Positions 8,065-17,235 of a DNA stretch of 64,000 nt are shown piece by piece (position 1 is the first letter of the stretch; each line of letters opens with the position of its first letter). Both the position numbers and the translations under genes were made by a program. This DNA is from Mycobacterium colombiense CECT 3035 (lineage in GTDB: Bacteria; Actinomycetota; Actinomycetes; Mycobacteriales; Mycobacteriaceae): contig NZ_CP020821.1 in the NCBI RefSeq assembly GCF_002105755.1, forward strand, positions 5,456,001 through 5,520,000, given 5' to 3'. The notes under the pieces are model-generated. The model was not told where the DNA came from. It made no database searches and saw nothing but the letters and a program-made list of their open reading frames with translations.

Positions 8065-9348
8065 ATGAATCAGCCCATCGCCGTCGCCAAGCCCCCGAAC
8101 GGGCACTGGACCGACGGATATCCCGAACTCGGCCGCGGCCCGGTGTCGCTCGAAGATTGTGTGTCCGAAGAGTTCTACGACAAGGAACGGGAGCACGTCT
8201 TCAAGAAGACCTGGCTCTACGTCGGGCGAGTGGAGCGCGTCCCGCGCTCGGGCAGCTATTTCACCCGCGAGCTGCGGTTCCTGAACACCTCGATCATCGT
8301 CGTGCGCGGCAAAGACCAGGTGATCCGTGCCTTCCACAACATCTGCCCGCACCGCGGCAACAAGATGCTGTGGGAGGACGACCCCTTCCAGGAGGTGTCC
8401 GGCCGCGCCCCGCTGCTGTACTGCCGCTTCCACGGATGGCGCTACAAGCTGGACGGATCGCTACACTCGGCCACCCGCAAGGACCTGCTGCTGGACTTCG
8501 ATGCGGACAGCTGCCGGGTGCCGGCGGTGCAGTGCGAGGTGTGGGAAGGCTTCATCTTCATCAATCTCGACCCGGACAACACCGAGCCGCTGAGGTCCTT
8601 CCTCGGTGAGTTGGCCCATGGCATCGAGGGCTACCCATTCGACGGCCCGCACCAGGTGTACAAGTTCTCGGCCGAATTGCAGTGCAACTGGAAGATTTTC
8701 GTCGACAGCTTCGCCGAGAGTTACCACGGCCCGTACCTGCACGCATCGTCGTTCGGGGCCCTCACCGCGGAGGCCAGAGACGCGTTCGATCAGCCCAACC
8801 CGTTCACCGACGCACTGGCCTACCAGCTGTCCGGCCCGCACCGGATGTTCTCGTTCTCCGGTGAACCCTCGCAAAAGACGCCATACTCCAAGCCCATCGA
8901 ATGCGTGATGGAAGCCAGCGCTGCGGGTCCCTGGAACAAGAAGATCGATCGAGGGCCGATGCCCCCGGGGATCAATCCCACGCGGTCGGAGAAGTACGGT
9001 TTCGACTCGTTCCAGTTCTTCCCGAACTTCGTCATCATCTTCGGCGCATCCGGGTTCAGCACCCACGCACACTGGCCCACCGGCCCGCACTCGCACGTGT
9101 TCGAAGCCGAGATGTTCTATCAGCCGCCGAAGACGCACAAGGAGAGGCTCGGTCAGGAGCTCACCGTGACCTTCCTCAACGACATCATCCTCGAGGACGC
9201 CAGCCCGTCGGAGGGTCTGCAGGCGATGCTCAACAGCGGTGTGCTGACGCATTTCACGATGAATGACGAGGAGATCCTGCTGCGCCACCTGCACAAGGTG
9301 GTCGGCGATTACGTGGCGGCCGGGGAAGCGGCGAAGGCGGGTCGATGA
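8065..9348 (+). CDS. Rieske non-heme iron oxygenase, alpha subunit
   Basis: 427 residues, starting at an ATG after GGAGG. Rieske [2Fe-2S] ligands are CPHRG near residue 95 and CRFHGW about 25 residues later. The mononuclear iron region is NWKIFVDSFAESYHGPYLH (two His and a later carboxylate). It is a ring-hydroxylating dioxygenase or Rieske monooxygenase alpha subunit acting on an aromatic or alicyclic compound. No ferredoxin or reductase lies nearby, so electrons must come from elsewhere. The stop overlaps the next gene as ATGA. Confidence 0.93.
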   Translation: MNQPIAVAKPPNGHWTDGYPELGRGPVSLEDCVSEEFYDKEREHVFKKTWLYVGRVERVPRSGSYFTRELRFLNTSIIVVRGKDQVIRAFHNICPHRGNKMLWEDDPFQEVSGRAPLLYCRFHGWRYKLDGSLHSATRKDLLLDFDADSCRVPAVQCEVWEGFIFINLDPDNTEPLRSFLGELAHGIEGYPFDGPHQVYKFSAELQCNWKIFVDSFAESYHGPYLHASSFGALTAEARDAFDQPNPFTDALAYQLSGPHRMFSFSGEPSQKTPYSKPIECVMEASAAGPWNKKIDRGPMPPGINPTRSEKYGFDSFQFFPNFVIIFGASGFSTHAHWPTGPHSHVFEAEMFYQPPKTHKERLGQELTVTFLNDIILEDASPSEGLQAMLNSGVLTHFTMNDEEILLRHLHKVVGDYVAAGEAAKAGR

Positions 9349-9671
9349 TGAGTGTGGTTCTGCCGGAAGAGTTCTCGCAACTCGAGCACCTGGTGCCCGA
9401 GTGGGCGATCGAGGACGGCCACCAGCGCTACGTCAAGCGCGTCAACAGTTCGATGGAGCAAATCCGGGCCTTTTACGACGAGGTGTTCCCGCACGCCGAG
9501 GAAGCCGTCGCCTACATCGACAAGTTCGACTACGCCGAGCCGCTGCCCGACGACGTCGCCAATCTGCGTAACCTGCTCTACTCGCTGATCACCGTCTCGC
9601 TGGCGGTCGAGCTATGGAAACAGCCGCGGGTGAAGCATTCGGCCAACACCATTCTCACGAGAGTCAGCTGA
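9345..9671 (+). CDS. Small protein (108 aa) coupled to the Rieske oxygenase
   Basis: Mostly helical, acidic, with no membrane segment and no cysteine cluster. ATGATG at the junction lets it start within the Rieske stop, so tight co-translation is likely. It is not a recognisable ring-hydroxylase beta subunit (those are ~160-190 aa with a NTF2 fold). It may be an accessory subunit or chaperone of the oxygenase. I do not recognise the family. Confidence 0.7.
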   Translation: MMSVVLPEEFSQLEHLVPEWAIEDGHQRYVKRVNSSMEQIRAFYDEVFPHAEEAVAYIDKFDYAEPLPDDVANLRNLLYSLITVSLAVELWKQPRVKHSANTILTRVS

Positions 9672-9674
9672 AAC

Positions 9675-10505
9675 ATGGGACTCACTTCCGCGCAGCTGGA
9701 GATCGTCGACCTCACCCCGAGGATCGGCAGCGAAATCCGGACCGATCTCGACACGCTACTGAGCGGACGGGAGGCGCCGACGATCCGCGACGTTCTCGAG
9801 CGGCGCGGTGTGGTGTTCTTCCGCGGGCTGGACATCGGTGACGAGGAGCAGGTGACCATCGCCAAGACCCTCGGCACGCTCGTCGCCAACGAGGGCCAGG
9901 GCGGCATCAACAAGATCTCCCTGGATGAGAAGGTCAATCAGCGCGCCAAATACCTGCAGGGCTCGATGTTCTGGCATTTCGACGGATCGCTGCAGCCGCT
10001 GCCCAACCTGGCCACGCTGCTGCGCGCGGTGCGGCTGTCGGAGACCGGGGGGCAAACGGAATTCTGCAACACCTACGCGGCCTACGACGACCTTCCGGAT
10101 GCCGACAAAGAGGCGATCGCCGAGCTGCGCGTGGTGCACAGCGCGGAGCGCTCGCAGTATTACGTCACCCCGGAGATGAGTTACGACGAGGTGGCGTTCT
10201 GGCAGAAGTCGCCGACGAAGGCGTGCCCGATCGTGTGGACGCATCAATCCGGCCGCAAGTCCCTGCTGTTGGGTGCGACGTCGGATTACGTGATCGGCCT
10301 GCCGGTAGAGGAGGGCCGCGCTCTGCTTGCGCGGCTTCGTGATTGGGCAACCCAGCCGCAGTACGTCTACCAGCATCAGTGGCAGCCGGGCGACCTGCTG
10401 ATCTGGGACAACACCGGGACCATGCACCGGGTGCTGCCGTATTCGGTGGACAGCGGTCGCCTCATGCACCGAACGATTCTCGCGGGCGAAGAGCCCCTGC
10501 AGTGA
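9675..10505 (+). CDS. TauD/TfdA-family Fe(II)/2-oxoglutarate dioxygenase
   Basis: 276 residues with the iron-binding facial triad HxD in FWHFDGS (~residue 97) and a distal His in DNTGTMHRVLPY, plus the 2-oxoglutarate-binding Arg in RLMHRTIL near the C-terminus. It would hydroxylate an organic acid-like substrate using 2-oxoglutarate and O2. It lies 3 bases after the small Rieske partner; its stop overlaps the next start as GTGA. It belongs to the same oxidative operon. Confidence 0.92.
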   Translation: MGLTSAQLEIVDLTPRIGSEIRTDLDTLLSGREAPTIRDVLERRGVVFFRGLDIGDEEQVTIAKTLGTLVANEGQGGINKISLDEKVNQRAKYLQGSMFWHFDGSLQPLPNLATLLRAVRLSETGGQTEFCNTYAAYDDLPDADKEAIAELRVVHSAERSQYYVTPEMSYDEVAFWQKSPTKACPIVWTHQSGRKSLLLGATSDYVIGLPVEEGRALLARLRDWATQPQYVYQHQWQPGDLLIWDNTGTMHRVLPYSVDSGRLMHRTILAGEEPLQ

Positions 10506-11380
10506 AGCTGGGCATCGCCACCCCGGTCGTCACGAATGTCGCTGGAGCGCCCCTTCAGTGGGAGAAGGACGCCGGCATCGAGGACATCGGCCGGGTCGCG
10601 GAGGCCGCGGATCGGCTCGGCTATCACCACATGACCTGTAGCGAGCACATCGGCATCCCCTCGACGGAATCGGGCCGGCGCGGAGCTCGTTACTGGGATC
10701 CGCTGGCGACCTTCGGTTACGTTTCGGGGCGCACCAAGCGAATTCGCTTCGCCACGATGACGTTGGTGCTCGGATACCACCATCCGCTGGCGATCGTCAA
10801 GCGTTACGGCACTCTCGACCACGTCAGCGACGGGCGGGTGATCCTCGGTGTGGGCGTCGGCTCGCTCAAGGAGGAGTTCGACCTTCTCGGTGCGCCTTTC
10901 GGCGATCGAGGCGCCCGCGGCGACGACGCCCTGCGGGCGCTGCGGGCGGCGCTGCCGAGCAATGAGCCGGCGTATCACGGTGAGTTCTATTCGTTCGGCG
11001 GGCTGACCGTGGATCCCTGTGCCGTACAGCCGCACCTGCCGATCTGGGTCGGCGGGCGCACCCGACGTTCGCTGCGCCGAGCGGCCACCCTCGCCGACGG
11101 TTGGTGCCCTTACTACGTGTCGATCCACACCGCCGCGGACTGGTTGCGGCAATTCGAGCTACCGCCGGGTTTCGAGGTGGTGATGCCCGCCGAGCAGCCC
11201 CTGGATCCGGCGGGGAAACCCGAAGCGACGCAAGATGTCCTGCGCGAGTTGGCCGACGGCGGCACCACCACCCTTTCGGCTCGCTTCGTCCACCACTCGT
11301 TGCAGCACTATCTCGAGCAGTTGCACGCCTTGACCGAACTGCACCGCGAAACCTTCGGCGCGGACGCGCAGACGCAATAG
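10502..11380 (+). CDS. LLM-class F420-dependent oxidoreductase
   Basis: 292 residues, GTG start inside the TauD stop. A luciferase-like TIM barrel: EHIGIPSTES, TMTLVLGYHHPLAIVKRYGTLDHVSDGRV and GVGVGSLKEEF are typical of F420-using mycobacterial members. IWVGGRTRRSLRRAATLADGW near residue 185 is the conserved cofactor-side segment. It is the fourth gene of the oxidative operon, probably handling a ketone/alcohol or unsaturated intermediate. Confidence 0.88.
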   Translation: MKLGIATPVVTNVAGAPLQWEKDAGIEDIGRVAEAADRLGYHHMTCSEHIGIPSTESGRRGARYWDPLATFGYVSGRTKRIRFATMTLVLGYHHPLAIVKRYGTLDHVSDGRVILGVGVGSLKEEFDLLGAPFGDRGARGDDALRALRAALPSNEPAYHGEFYSFGGLTVDPCAVQPHLPIWVGGRTRRSLRRAATLADGWCPYYVSIHTAADWLRQFELPPGFEVVMPAEQPLDPAGKPEATQDVLRELADGGTTTLSARFVHHSLQHYLEQLHALTELHRETFGADAQTQ

Positions 11381-11391
11381 ACGGGAATCCC

Positions 11392-12594
11392 ATGACCACC
11401 AGGACCGCCGACGACCTGTACTACGACCCGTGGGACGTCGACCTGAACGCCGATCCCTATCCGATGTTCCGGCGCATCCGCGAAGACGCGCCGCTGTATT
11501 ACAACGCCGAACACGACTTCTACGCGCTGAGCCGGTTCGACGACGTCAACCGGGCGCTGGTCGACCACCAGACTTTCAGTTCAGCCCGCGGCGTCGTGCT
11601 GGAGATCATCAAGGCGGGCATCGAGATTCCGCCCGGACTACTCATTTTCGAAGATCCGCCGGTGCACGACATCCACCGCAGCCTGCTCTCCCGCGCATTC
11701 ACGCCCCGCAAGATCAACGCCCTCGAGCCGATGATCCGCGAGTTCACGCAGCGTTGCCTGGACCCGCTGGTCGGCGGTGACCGCCTGGACTTCGTCAAGG
11801 ACCTCGGCGCCATCATGCCGCTGCGCGTGGTGGGCATGCTGTTCGGCATCCCCGAGGACTACCAGCGCCGAGTCCAGGAGGACGGCGAGAAGTTCGTCCG
11901 GACCACGCGTGGCGGACGCATGACGGACAACACCGATGCCAAGCTGGCCGACGGGGAGGTGTTCGCCGACTTCATCGACTGGCGCACAACCCATCCCGCC
12001 GACGACCTGACGACCGAACTGCTCAACGCCGAGTTCGAGGACGAAAACGGCGTCACCAGAAAGCTGCACCGCGACGAGCTGCTGATGTTCATGAAAGTCG
12101 TTGCGGTCGCCGGCTCGGAGACGACCACGCGGTTGATCGGCTGGTCGGGCAAGTTGCTGTCCGAGCATCCCGATCAGCGCCGGCGGCTGGTCGACGACCG
12201 GTCACTGCTGCCCGGCGCCATCGAGGAGCTCCTGCGTTTCGAGCCGCCCGCGCTGCAAGCGGCACGGTACGTCACCCGCGACATCGCATTCCACGGGCAG
12301 ACGGTGCCCGAGGGGAGTGCGATCCTGACCCTGATCGGCGCCGCCAACCGCGACGAGCGGCGGTTCGGCGAGACTGCCGAATCCTTCGACGTGATGCGGG
12401 CGCCGCGTCAGCATCTGACGTTCGGGGTCGGTGCCCACTACTGCCTCGGCAACGCGCTGGCACGGATCGAGGGACGAATTGCCCTGGACGAGATCATGAA
12501 TCGCTTTCCCGATTGGGAGGTGGACCTGGACGCCGCGGTATTCTCGTCGTCTTCGGCCGTGCGCGGCTGGGACAGCATGCCGGCCCGCGTCTAG
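11392..12594 (+). CDS. Cytochrome P450
   Basis: 400 residues. AGSETTTR is the I-helix oxygen-activation motif, EELLRFEPP the ExxR helix, and FGVGAHYCLGNALAR contains the axial heme Cys. The length and soluble N-terminus fit a bacterial class I P450. It closes the oxidative operon, 11 bases after the LLM gene. With a Rieske oxygenase, a TauD enzyme and an F420 oxidoreductase, it suggests stepwise oxidation of one compound; the CYP family is not assigned. Confidence 0.95.
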   Translation: MTTRTADDLYYDPWDVDLNADPYPMFRRIREDAPLYYNAEHDFYALSRFDDVNRALVDHQTFSSARGVVLEIIKAGIEIPPGLLIFEDPPVHDIHRSLLSRAFTPRKINALEPMIREFTQRCLDPLVGGDRLDFVKDLGAIMPLRVVGMLFGIPEDYQRRVQEDGEKFVRTTRGGRMTDNTDAKLADGEVFADFIDWRTTHPADDLTTELLNAEFEDENGVTRKLHRDELLMFMKVVAVAGSETTTRLIGWSGKLLSEHPDQRRRLVDDRSLLPGAIEELLRFEPPALQAARYVTRDIAFHGQTVPEGSAILTLIGAANRDERRFGETAESFDVMRAPRQHLTFGVGAHYCLGNALARIEGRIALDEIMNRFPDWEVDLDAAVFSSSSAVRGWDSMPARV

Positions 12595-12631
12595 GCGGCA
12601 CGCGTGGGCGTCCAACGACGGCCAGCACGCC

Positions 12632-13138
12632 TCAGCTGTTTTCGCCGATCCACGTGGTGGTGAAGCGCAGCATCTCGGGGATGCCCTTGGCCAGATCGGC
12701 TCCGATGGTCTTCTCGAGCTTGCCGCCCACCAACGGGATCTTGACCTCCACCCGCAGGGCGGAGTGCAGCTGTGAACCCCCGTCATCCGTCGGCGCCAGC
12801 CGGGTTTCCGCACGGCCCGACCCCAACCCGCCGGACGCCGAGACGCTGACGTGCCCGCGAACCTGGCGGTCGCCGTCCGGTCGCCAGGTCTCGGTCTGGA
12901 CGATTTTCACGTCGCCGGTGACGAATTTGGCGACCAGCCCGGGGAGGAGCTGACGGCCCAGGTGCTGGATCGTGCGCACCGTCACCGTGCCATCGGCGTC
13001 GGTCACCAGCGTATCCAAGGTGGCGTCGGCGGCACCGGCGGCGATGCGGGCCAGCCAATAGTCCTCGCGACCGAACGCGGCATGAATTTGCTCGACCGTG
13101 GCGGACGACTCGGTCGAGACGTCGAATGAGCGCGACAT
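12632..13138 (-). CDS. DUF2505 family protein (SRPBCC-like)
   Basis: About 168 residues from the ATG giving MSRSFDVS. Segments such as ATVEQIHAAFGREDYWLARI and the beta-rich middle match DUF2505, a polyketide-cyclase/START-like family common in actinobacteria, usually of unknown ligand. It runs opposite to the P450 operon and ends 37 bases after it. No catalytic residues can be named. Confidence 0.8.
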   Translation of the reverse strand: MSRSFDVSTESSATVEQIHAAFGREDYWLARIAAGAADATLDTLVTDADGTVTVRTIQHLGRQLLPGLVAKFVTGDVKIVQTETWRPDGDRQVRGHVSVSASGGLGSGRAETRLAPTDDGGSQLHSALRVEVKIPLVGGKLEKTIGADLAKGIPEMLRFTTTWIGENS

Positions 13139-13165
13139 ATCCACTCATTCTTACAGGGACCCGCA

Positions 13166-13855
13166 TCACGGCCGCTCAAAGTGCTGGTAGTCGACGGGCG
13201 ACGTCCAGTGACCGCCCCACAGCCAACCCCGGTCCGTAAACACCCGCACCGCCGGGTCGCCGTCGTGCACGAGCCCCGGATCGCCGCGGCCGCGATCCAC
13301 GTATTCGGCTGCGTTGTGCGGTTCGAACCTGCCGGTGGCGTAGACGCACGGGTTCAGACGTGGGTTCAGATCGATTGCCCGACCGTAGGCGTGCTGGGAC
13401 CAGTGCTCGCTTCCCGGGATGCCGCGGCAGTTGAACGCCGACGTGTTGTCGTCCTCCATGGAGAGCTCGTCCTCGGCGGCCGGGTAGCGGTCCACCGCGC
13501 GGATCCTCTCGATCGGAAATCTCAGCCGGTAGAGCTGCGCGAAGATTGCGATGACCTCCGGCACCAGATCCTGGTGGACGATCAGCTCGCCGCGGTGGGT
13601 CCGGCCGTCGAAACCGACGTGGTCGACCTCGACCCGTCGTAGCTGGGCGGGGTCCACCGGGCAGCCCGGCCGCCAGCTCGCACCGAGCTCCGCGGCGGTG
13701 ACCGGGTGAACGTTGCCAGCGACCGGCGCCGACGACGCGGTGGACGGTGGACTGGCCGCGGGGGGTGGTGGTGGCGCGGCGCCGCAGTGCGTCAACGTGG
13801 CCCCGGCCGTCACCGTGCCCGCCAGCACGGCAACCCATCGCCTGCCGGGGGTCAC
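13166..13855 (-). CDS. Exported M15-family peptidase (D-Ala-D-Ala carboxypeptidase-like)
   Basis: About 229 residues from a GTG that places a short basic n-region (TPGRRW) before a hydrophobic signal; a longer frame reaches 13933. A Pro/Ala/Ser linker follows. The zinc site is SEHWSQHAYGRAIDLN (HxxxxxxD pattern) with a second His in WTSPVDYQHFE at the C-terminus. It is probably anchored or secreted and trims peptidoglycan peptides. A weak LxxC lipobox (LTHC) is present. Confidence 0.82.
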   Translation of the reverse strand: MTPGRRWVAVLAGTVTAGATLTHCGAAPPPPPAASPPSTASSAPVAGNVHPVTAAELGASWRPGCPVDPAQLRRVEVDHVGFDGRTHRGELIVHQDLVPEVIAIFAQLYRLRFPIERIRAVDRYPAAEDELSMEDDNTSAFNCRGIPGSEHWSQHAYGRAIDLNPRLNPCVYATGRFEPHNAAEYVDRGRGDPGLVHDGDPAVRVFTDRGWLWGGHWTSPVDYQHFERP

Positions 13856-14034
13856 CGGGGATGGGTCCTCACCGCGTGCTCCATCGCGACAAGACCGTCG
13901 CGACCGGGCGTCGCGAGACAGGTCCAGCGTCAACGCTACTGCAAGTCGTTGCTAATCCGCTGCGCAACAGCCCCTTTGCGTCGACGCGCAAGGCACGGTA
14001 GCTGCCGCCGGGCCCGTCGACTTACCCTTGCCGT

Positions 14035-15549
14035 ATGCCGGTAGTCAGTGGCAGGTGGAAGTTCCGGCCACCCTCGCTACGCAAGACGGTCGTGGTCGCA
14101 AGTGTGTTGCTGGCCCTCATCGCGGTTTCTCCGTGGACCTTTATGGCGCGGACACCGGTAGCCGACCGTCCCCCGGAGCCCGCACAGCGGCCGCAGCCCG
14201 CCCCGGTGACCGCCGCGGCTCCCGCATTCGACTTCACGGCCGTCTCCAAGCTGATGAACGACGCGATCGCGGCGGACGGGCTGCCGGGCGGCGTGGTGGT
14301 GGTCGGCCACGGCGGCAACGTCGTCTTCCACCAGGCCTACGGGTTGCGCAAGCTCGCGGGTGAGCCGGGGCTGGATGGATCGCCCGCACCCGCGGAGCCG
14401 ATGACCGAGGACACGATCTTCGACATGGCGTCCTTGACGAAGTGCCTCGCAACCGCGGTCGCCATCATGCAGCTCTACGAGCAGGGCAAGGTCGCGTTCG
14501 ACGATCCGGTGCAGAAGTACCTGCCCGACTTCAACACGACGAACGATCCGCGACGGGCACAGGTCACGGTGCGCATGCTGCTGACCAATACGTCCGGCGA
14601 GGGGATCGACGTAAGACTGGCAGACCCGTGGGGGTTGAGCGGACCCGACAAAGCCGAAGGCATTCGTCGCGCGCTCGCCACCCCGCTGCAGTCGGGGCCG
14701 GGTGAGTTGTTCCGATACTCCGACATCAACTACATCCTGCTGGGCGCGCTGCTCGAAAAGGCCACGGGCGAAGCCGAAGACACGTACGTCCAGCGCAACG
14801 TGTTTGCACCGCTTGGCCTGCAAGACACCCGCTACCTTCCGGTGGCCAAAGCCTGCGGCCCACACGTGGTGCGCGGGGCGGCGGTTGCCTGGGCCCCCGG
14901 GACGACGGGGGGTGCGTGTCCCGCGGGGGCATGGGACACCGGCCTGCTGCCCCGCATCGCGCCGACTGCGCGCGACGAGGAGAGCAGAGACGACCCGAGC
15001 AAGAATCCGGATTTCTTTGCCCTGCTTCGGGGTACGGTGCATGACCCGACCGCGCGCCGGATGGGGGGAGTGGCCGGCAATGCCGGCATGTTCTCGACGG
15101 CACACGATGTCGGCGTCTTCGCGCAGGCGTTACTGGATCGGCTCGCCGATCGTCCGAGTGAGTTTCCTTTGCGGCCAGAAACTCTCGCGATGATGACGGC
15201 TCCCCAGCAGCCCGGGCATACCGCCGAACAAGTCCCAGCGGCAAACCGTGCCGCTGGACGGTCTCAGACTCCGACCTATCCGGCGATCGAAGGGCAAAGC
15301 CTGTTCGGTTTCGGCTGGGACATCGACACGGCCTTTTCCAGGCCGCGCGGGACGGTCTTTCCGGTCGGTAGTTTCGGCAACACCGGATTTACCGGAACCA
15401 CGCTGTGGATGGACCCGGGGTCGAATACCTATGTCATCCTGCTCTCGAACTCCATCCACCTACGGGGCAGCCCACCGATCTCGCATCTCCGGGGTGCGGT
15501 GGCCACGGCCGCGGCGAAGGCCTTGCACCTCTACGGGAAAAAACCCTAG
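14035..15549 (+). CDS. Membrane-anchored serine hydrolase, beta-lactamase/EstB family
   Basis: 504 residues. One N-terminal hydrophobic segment (residues ~18-35) is followed by a Pro-rich linker and a class C beta-lactamase-like domain. The nucleophile motif is S133-L-T-K136 (MASLTKCLA), and YSDINY lies near residue 225. The C-terminal TGFTGTTLW resembles the third (KTG-like) element. Such mycobacterial proteins are usually esterases or peptidases, not true beta-lactamases. It is divergent from the M15 peptidase. Confidence 0.88.
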   Translation: MPVVSGRWKFRPPSLRKTVVVASVLLALIAVSPWTFMARTPVADRPPEPAQRPQPAPVTAAAPAFDFTAVSKLMNDAIAADGLPGGVVVVGHGGNVVFHQAYGLRKLAGEPGLDGSPAPAEPMTEDTIFDMASLTKCLATAVAIMQLYEQGKVAFDDPVQKYLPDFNTTNDPRRAQVTVRMLLTNTSGEGIDVRLADPWGLSGPDKAEGIRRALATPLQSGPGELFRYSDINYILLGALLEKATGEAEDTYVQRNVFAPLGLQDTRYLPVAKACGPHVVRGAAVAWAPGTTGGACPAGAWDTGLLPRIAPTARDEESRDDPSKNPDFFALLRGTVHDPTARRMGGVAGNAGMFSTAHDVGVFAQALLDRLADRPSEFPLRPETLAMMTAPQQPGHTAEQVPAANRAAGRSQTPTYPAIEGQSLFGFGWDIDTAFSRPRGTVFPVGSFGNTGFTGTTLWMDPGSNTYVILLSNSIHLRGSPPISHLRGAVATAAAKALHLYGKKP

Positions 15550-15556
15550 CGCCTTG

Positions 15557-17203
15557 TCATTTCACGCAGGGGATGCCATCGGCGGTCATCCGTGAGAGGT
15601 TGGTAACGGCGGGTTGCTGCGTACCGGTGCCGGTGGCGGGCACCGTGGTGACCGGCGCCGCGGCGGTCGTCGTGCTCGATTCCGGTGTGAAACCGTGGGT
15701 CTGGTCGAACCGGGAGTAATCGGTCCCGACCGTCAGCCGCACCGTGTTGCGGTCGACGCTGTCGGATGCGGTCGCCGTGATGTCGTACTGGTCGGCGAGC
15801 TCGGTGGCCGCCACCTTCGCGCCGGCCCCGTAGACGATGGTGCTCGTCTCGGTGGTGGAGTCGGCCGTGCTGACCTTGCCTTCGCTGAATTTCCCAGTCG
15901 CCAAGAGCATTTGGATATTCGCCGCCTCGCCCTGGCGGCCCGAGGCGTTGACGACATCGAGCGCGACGACACCGGTGGTGCTCTGCGCGCCGCCGTCCGG
16001 TTGTGCTGCCGGGGTGGGGCCGCTGGTCGACGGTGTTGCCGACGAATCGGCGCCCACCAGGTTGTGCACGATGGAGCGGATGGTGGGTATGTCGATGAAG
16101 TTCACATAGGCGCCGTTTGAGAGTTGACCGAAGCCGGTGACCGGCAGCGTGTACAGCGTGACCGGTCTGTTGGGGAATGCCAACGCATTACGAATGAATT
16201 CGTCAAAGTCGAAACCGGCATCGACGGCGACGTTCTGCTTAGCGACGCCCAACAGCGCATGCAATTTGGTGGGGTCCGACAATGTCCCGCCGCGGCGCAT
16301 CGCGCTGACCACCGAGACGATGAACGCCTGCTGGCGCCGGCTTCGATCGAGATCGGTGAACGCCGCGTCGTCGGGGTCCCGGCGTTGCCGGACGAAGGCC
16401 AGCGCCTGCGTTGCGCTGATCTGTTGGACGCCTTTGTGAAAGTCCGCGCCGGAGTAGTACCGGTCCGAGGTGTCCGCGCTGAGGCACACCGTGATCGGTT
16501 CGACCACCCGGGCGAGTTGGAAGAACCCGGCCAGGGTGACTTCGACGAAATGATCGATCGGGATTTGCAGAAGGCTCTTGACCGTGCTTATTTCGGCTTT
16601 GCGGCCCGCCTCCCGTGCCGCCTGTTCCTTGGCCGCCGAATCTTGCCCTTGGAGCGGCGTCGGATTCGGCTGCGAGCCGGCCGAACCATGGCCGGCCATC
16701 ACCCGCTGGTAGGCGTAGCTGTAAGCCTCCTTGATCTTGCCGCGGCAATCCGAGGTCGGGCATCCGGCCAGATCGACATAATCGTCGCGGGGGATCGAGA
16801 TCGCCGTGGCCGGACCGCCGCCGGCAGGCAGGTGCACCACGATGAGCGCGTCGGAATCGCCGTCCGCGGAATCCTCGTTGCCTGCGTGCAGCGCGTCATA
16901 AATGTCGGGCGGCAGCGGCTGTCCGTGCTGGTCACGGCGGCTATCCAGGCCCATGATCAGGATGTTCTGGTCGCTTCCGGTCGACGCTGGTTCACCGGCC
17001 AATGCCTCGGATTTGGTGATGCCCGCCGACGCGCTCCGGTAGGTATGCCAGGCGATGCCGATGACGGCGACCACCACCAGCGATATCAACGCGGCCAGCA
17101 CCTTGGCACCGGCCACCATCCTGTGGTTGCGGTGCAAGCGATTCCGGGGCCCGGCCGTCGGTGAATCCGCTTCTTCGCCGGGCGGGCCCGCTCGACGCGT
17201 CAT
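15557..17203 (-). CDS. LytR-CpsA-Psr (LCP) ligase with C-terminal LytR_C domain
   Basis: About 548 residues: cytoplasmic N-terminus, one membrane segment (LAALISLVVVAVIGIAWHTY), the LCP domain (ILIMGLDSRRD, AISIPRDDYVD) and an extracellular LytR_C domain (VALDVVNASGRQGEA), then a Thr/Pro-rich tail. LCP enzymes attach arabinogalactan to peptidoglycan in mycobacteria. The ATG MTRRAGPP was chosen; an in-frame start 36 bases upstream is possible. It lies downstream of a PhyH-like gene on the same strand. Confidence 0.9.
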   Translation of the reverse strand: MTRRAGPPGEEADSPTAGPRNRLHRNHRMVAGAKVLAALISLVVVAVIGIAWHTYRSASAGITKSEALAGEPASTGSDQNILIMGLDSRRDQHGQPLPPDIYDALHAGNEDSADGDSDALIVVHLPAGGGPATAISIPRDDYVDLAGCPTSDCRGKIKEAYSYAYQRVMAGHGSAGSQPNPTPLQGQDSAAKEQAAREAGRKAEISTVKSLLQIPIDHFVEVTLAGFFQLARVVEPITVCLSADTSDRYYSGADFHKGVQQISATQALAFVRQRRDPDDAAFTDLDRSRRQQAFIVSVVSAMRRGGTLSDPTKLHALLGVAKQNVAVDAGFDFDEFIRNALAFPNRPVTLYTLPVTGFGQLSNGAYVNFIDIPTIRSIVHNLVGADSSATPSTSGPTPAAQPDGGAQSTTGVVALDVVNASGRQGEAANIQMLLATGKFSEGKVSTADSTTETSTIVYGAGAKVAATELADQYDITATASDSVDRNTVRLTVGTDYSRFDQTHGFTPESSTTTAAAPVTTVPATGTGTQQPAVTNLSRMTADGIPCVK

Positions 17204-17235
17204 GACAGAACTGAGAATAGCCGGGTAAGGGCGCT

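Noticed and set aside
8461..9294. 277-codon minus frame inside the Rieske gene
   Set aside because: Antisense shadow; the Rieske gene has all iron ligands.
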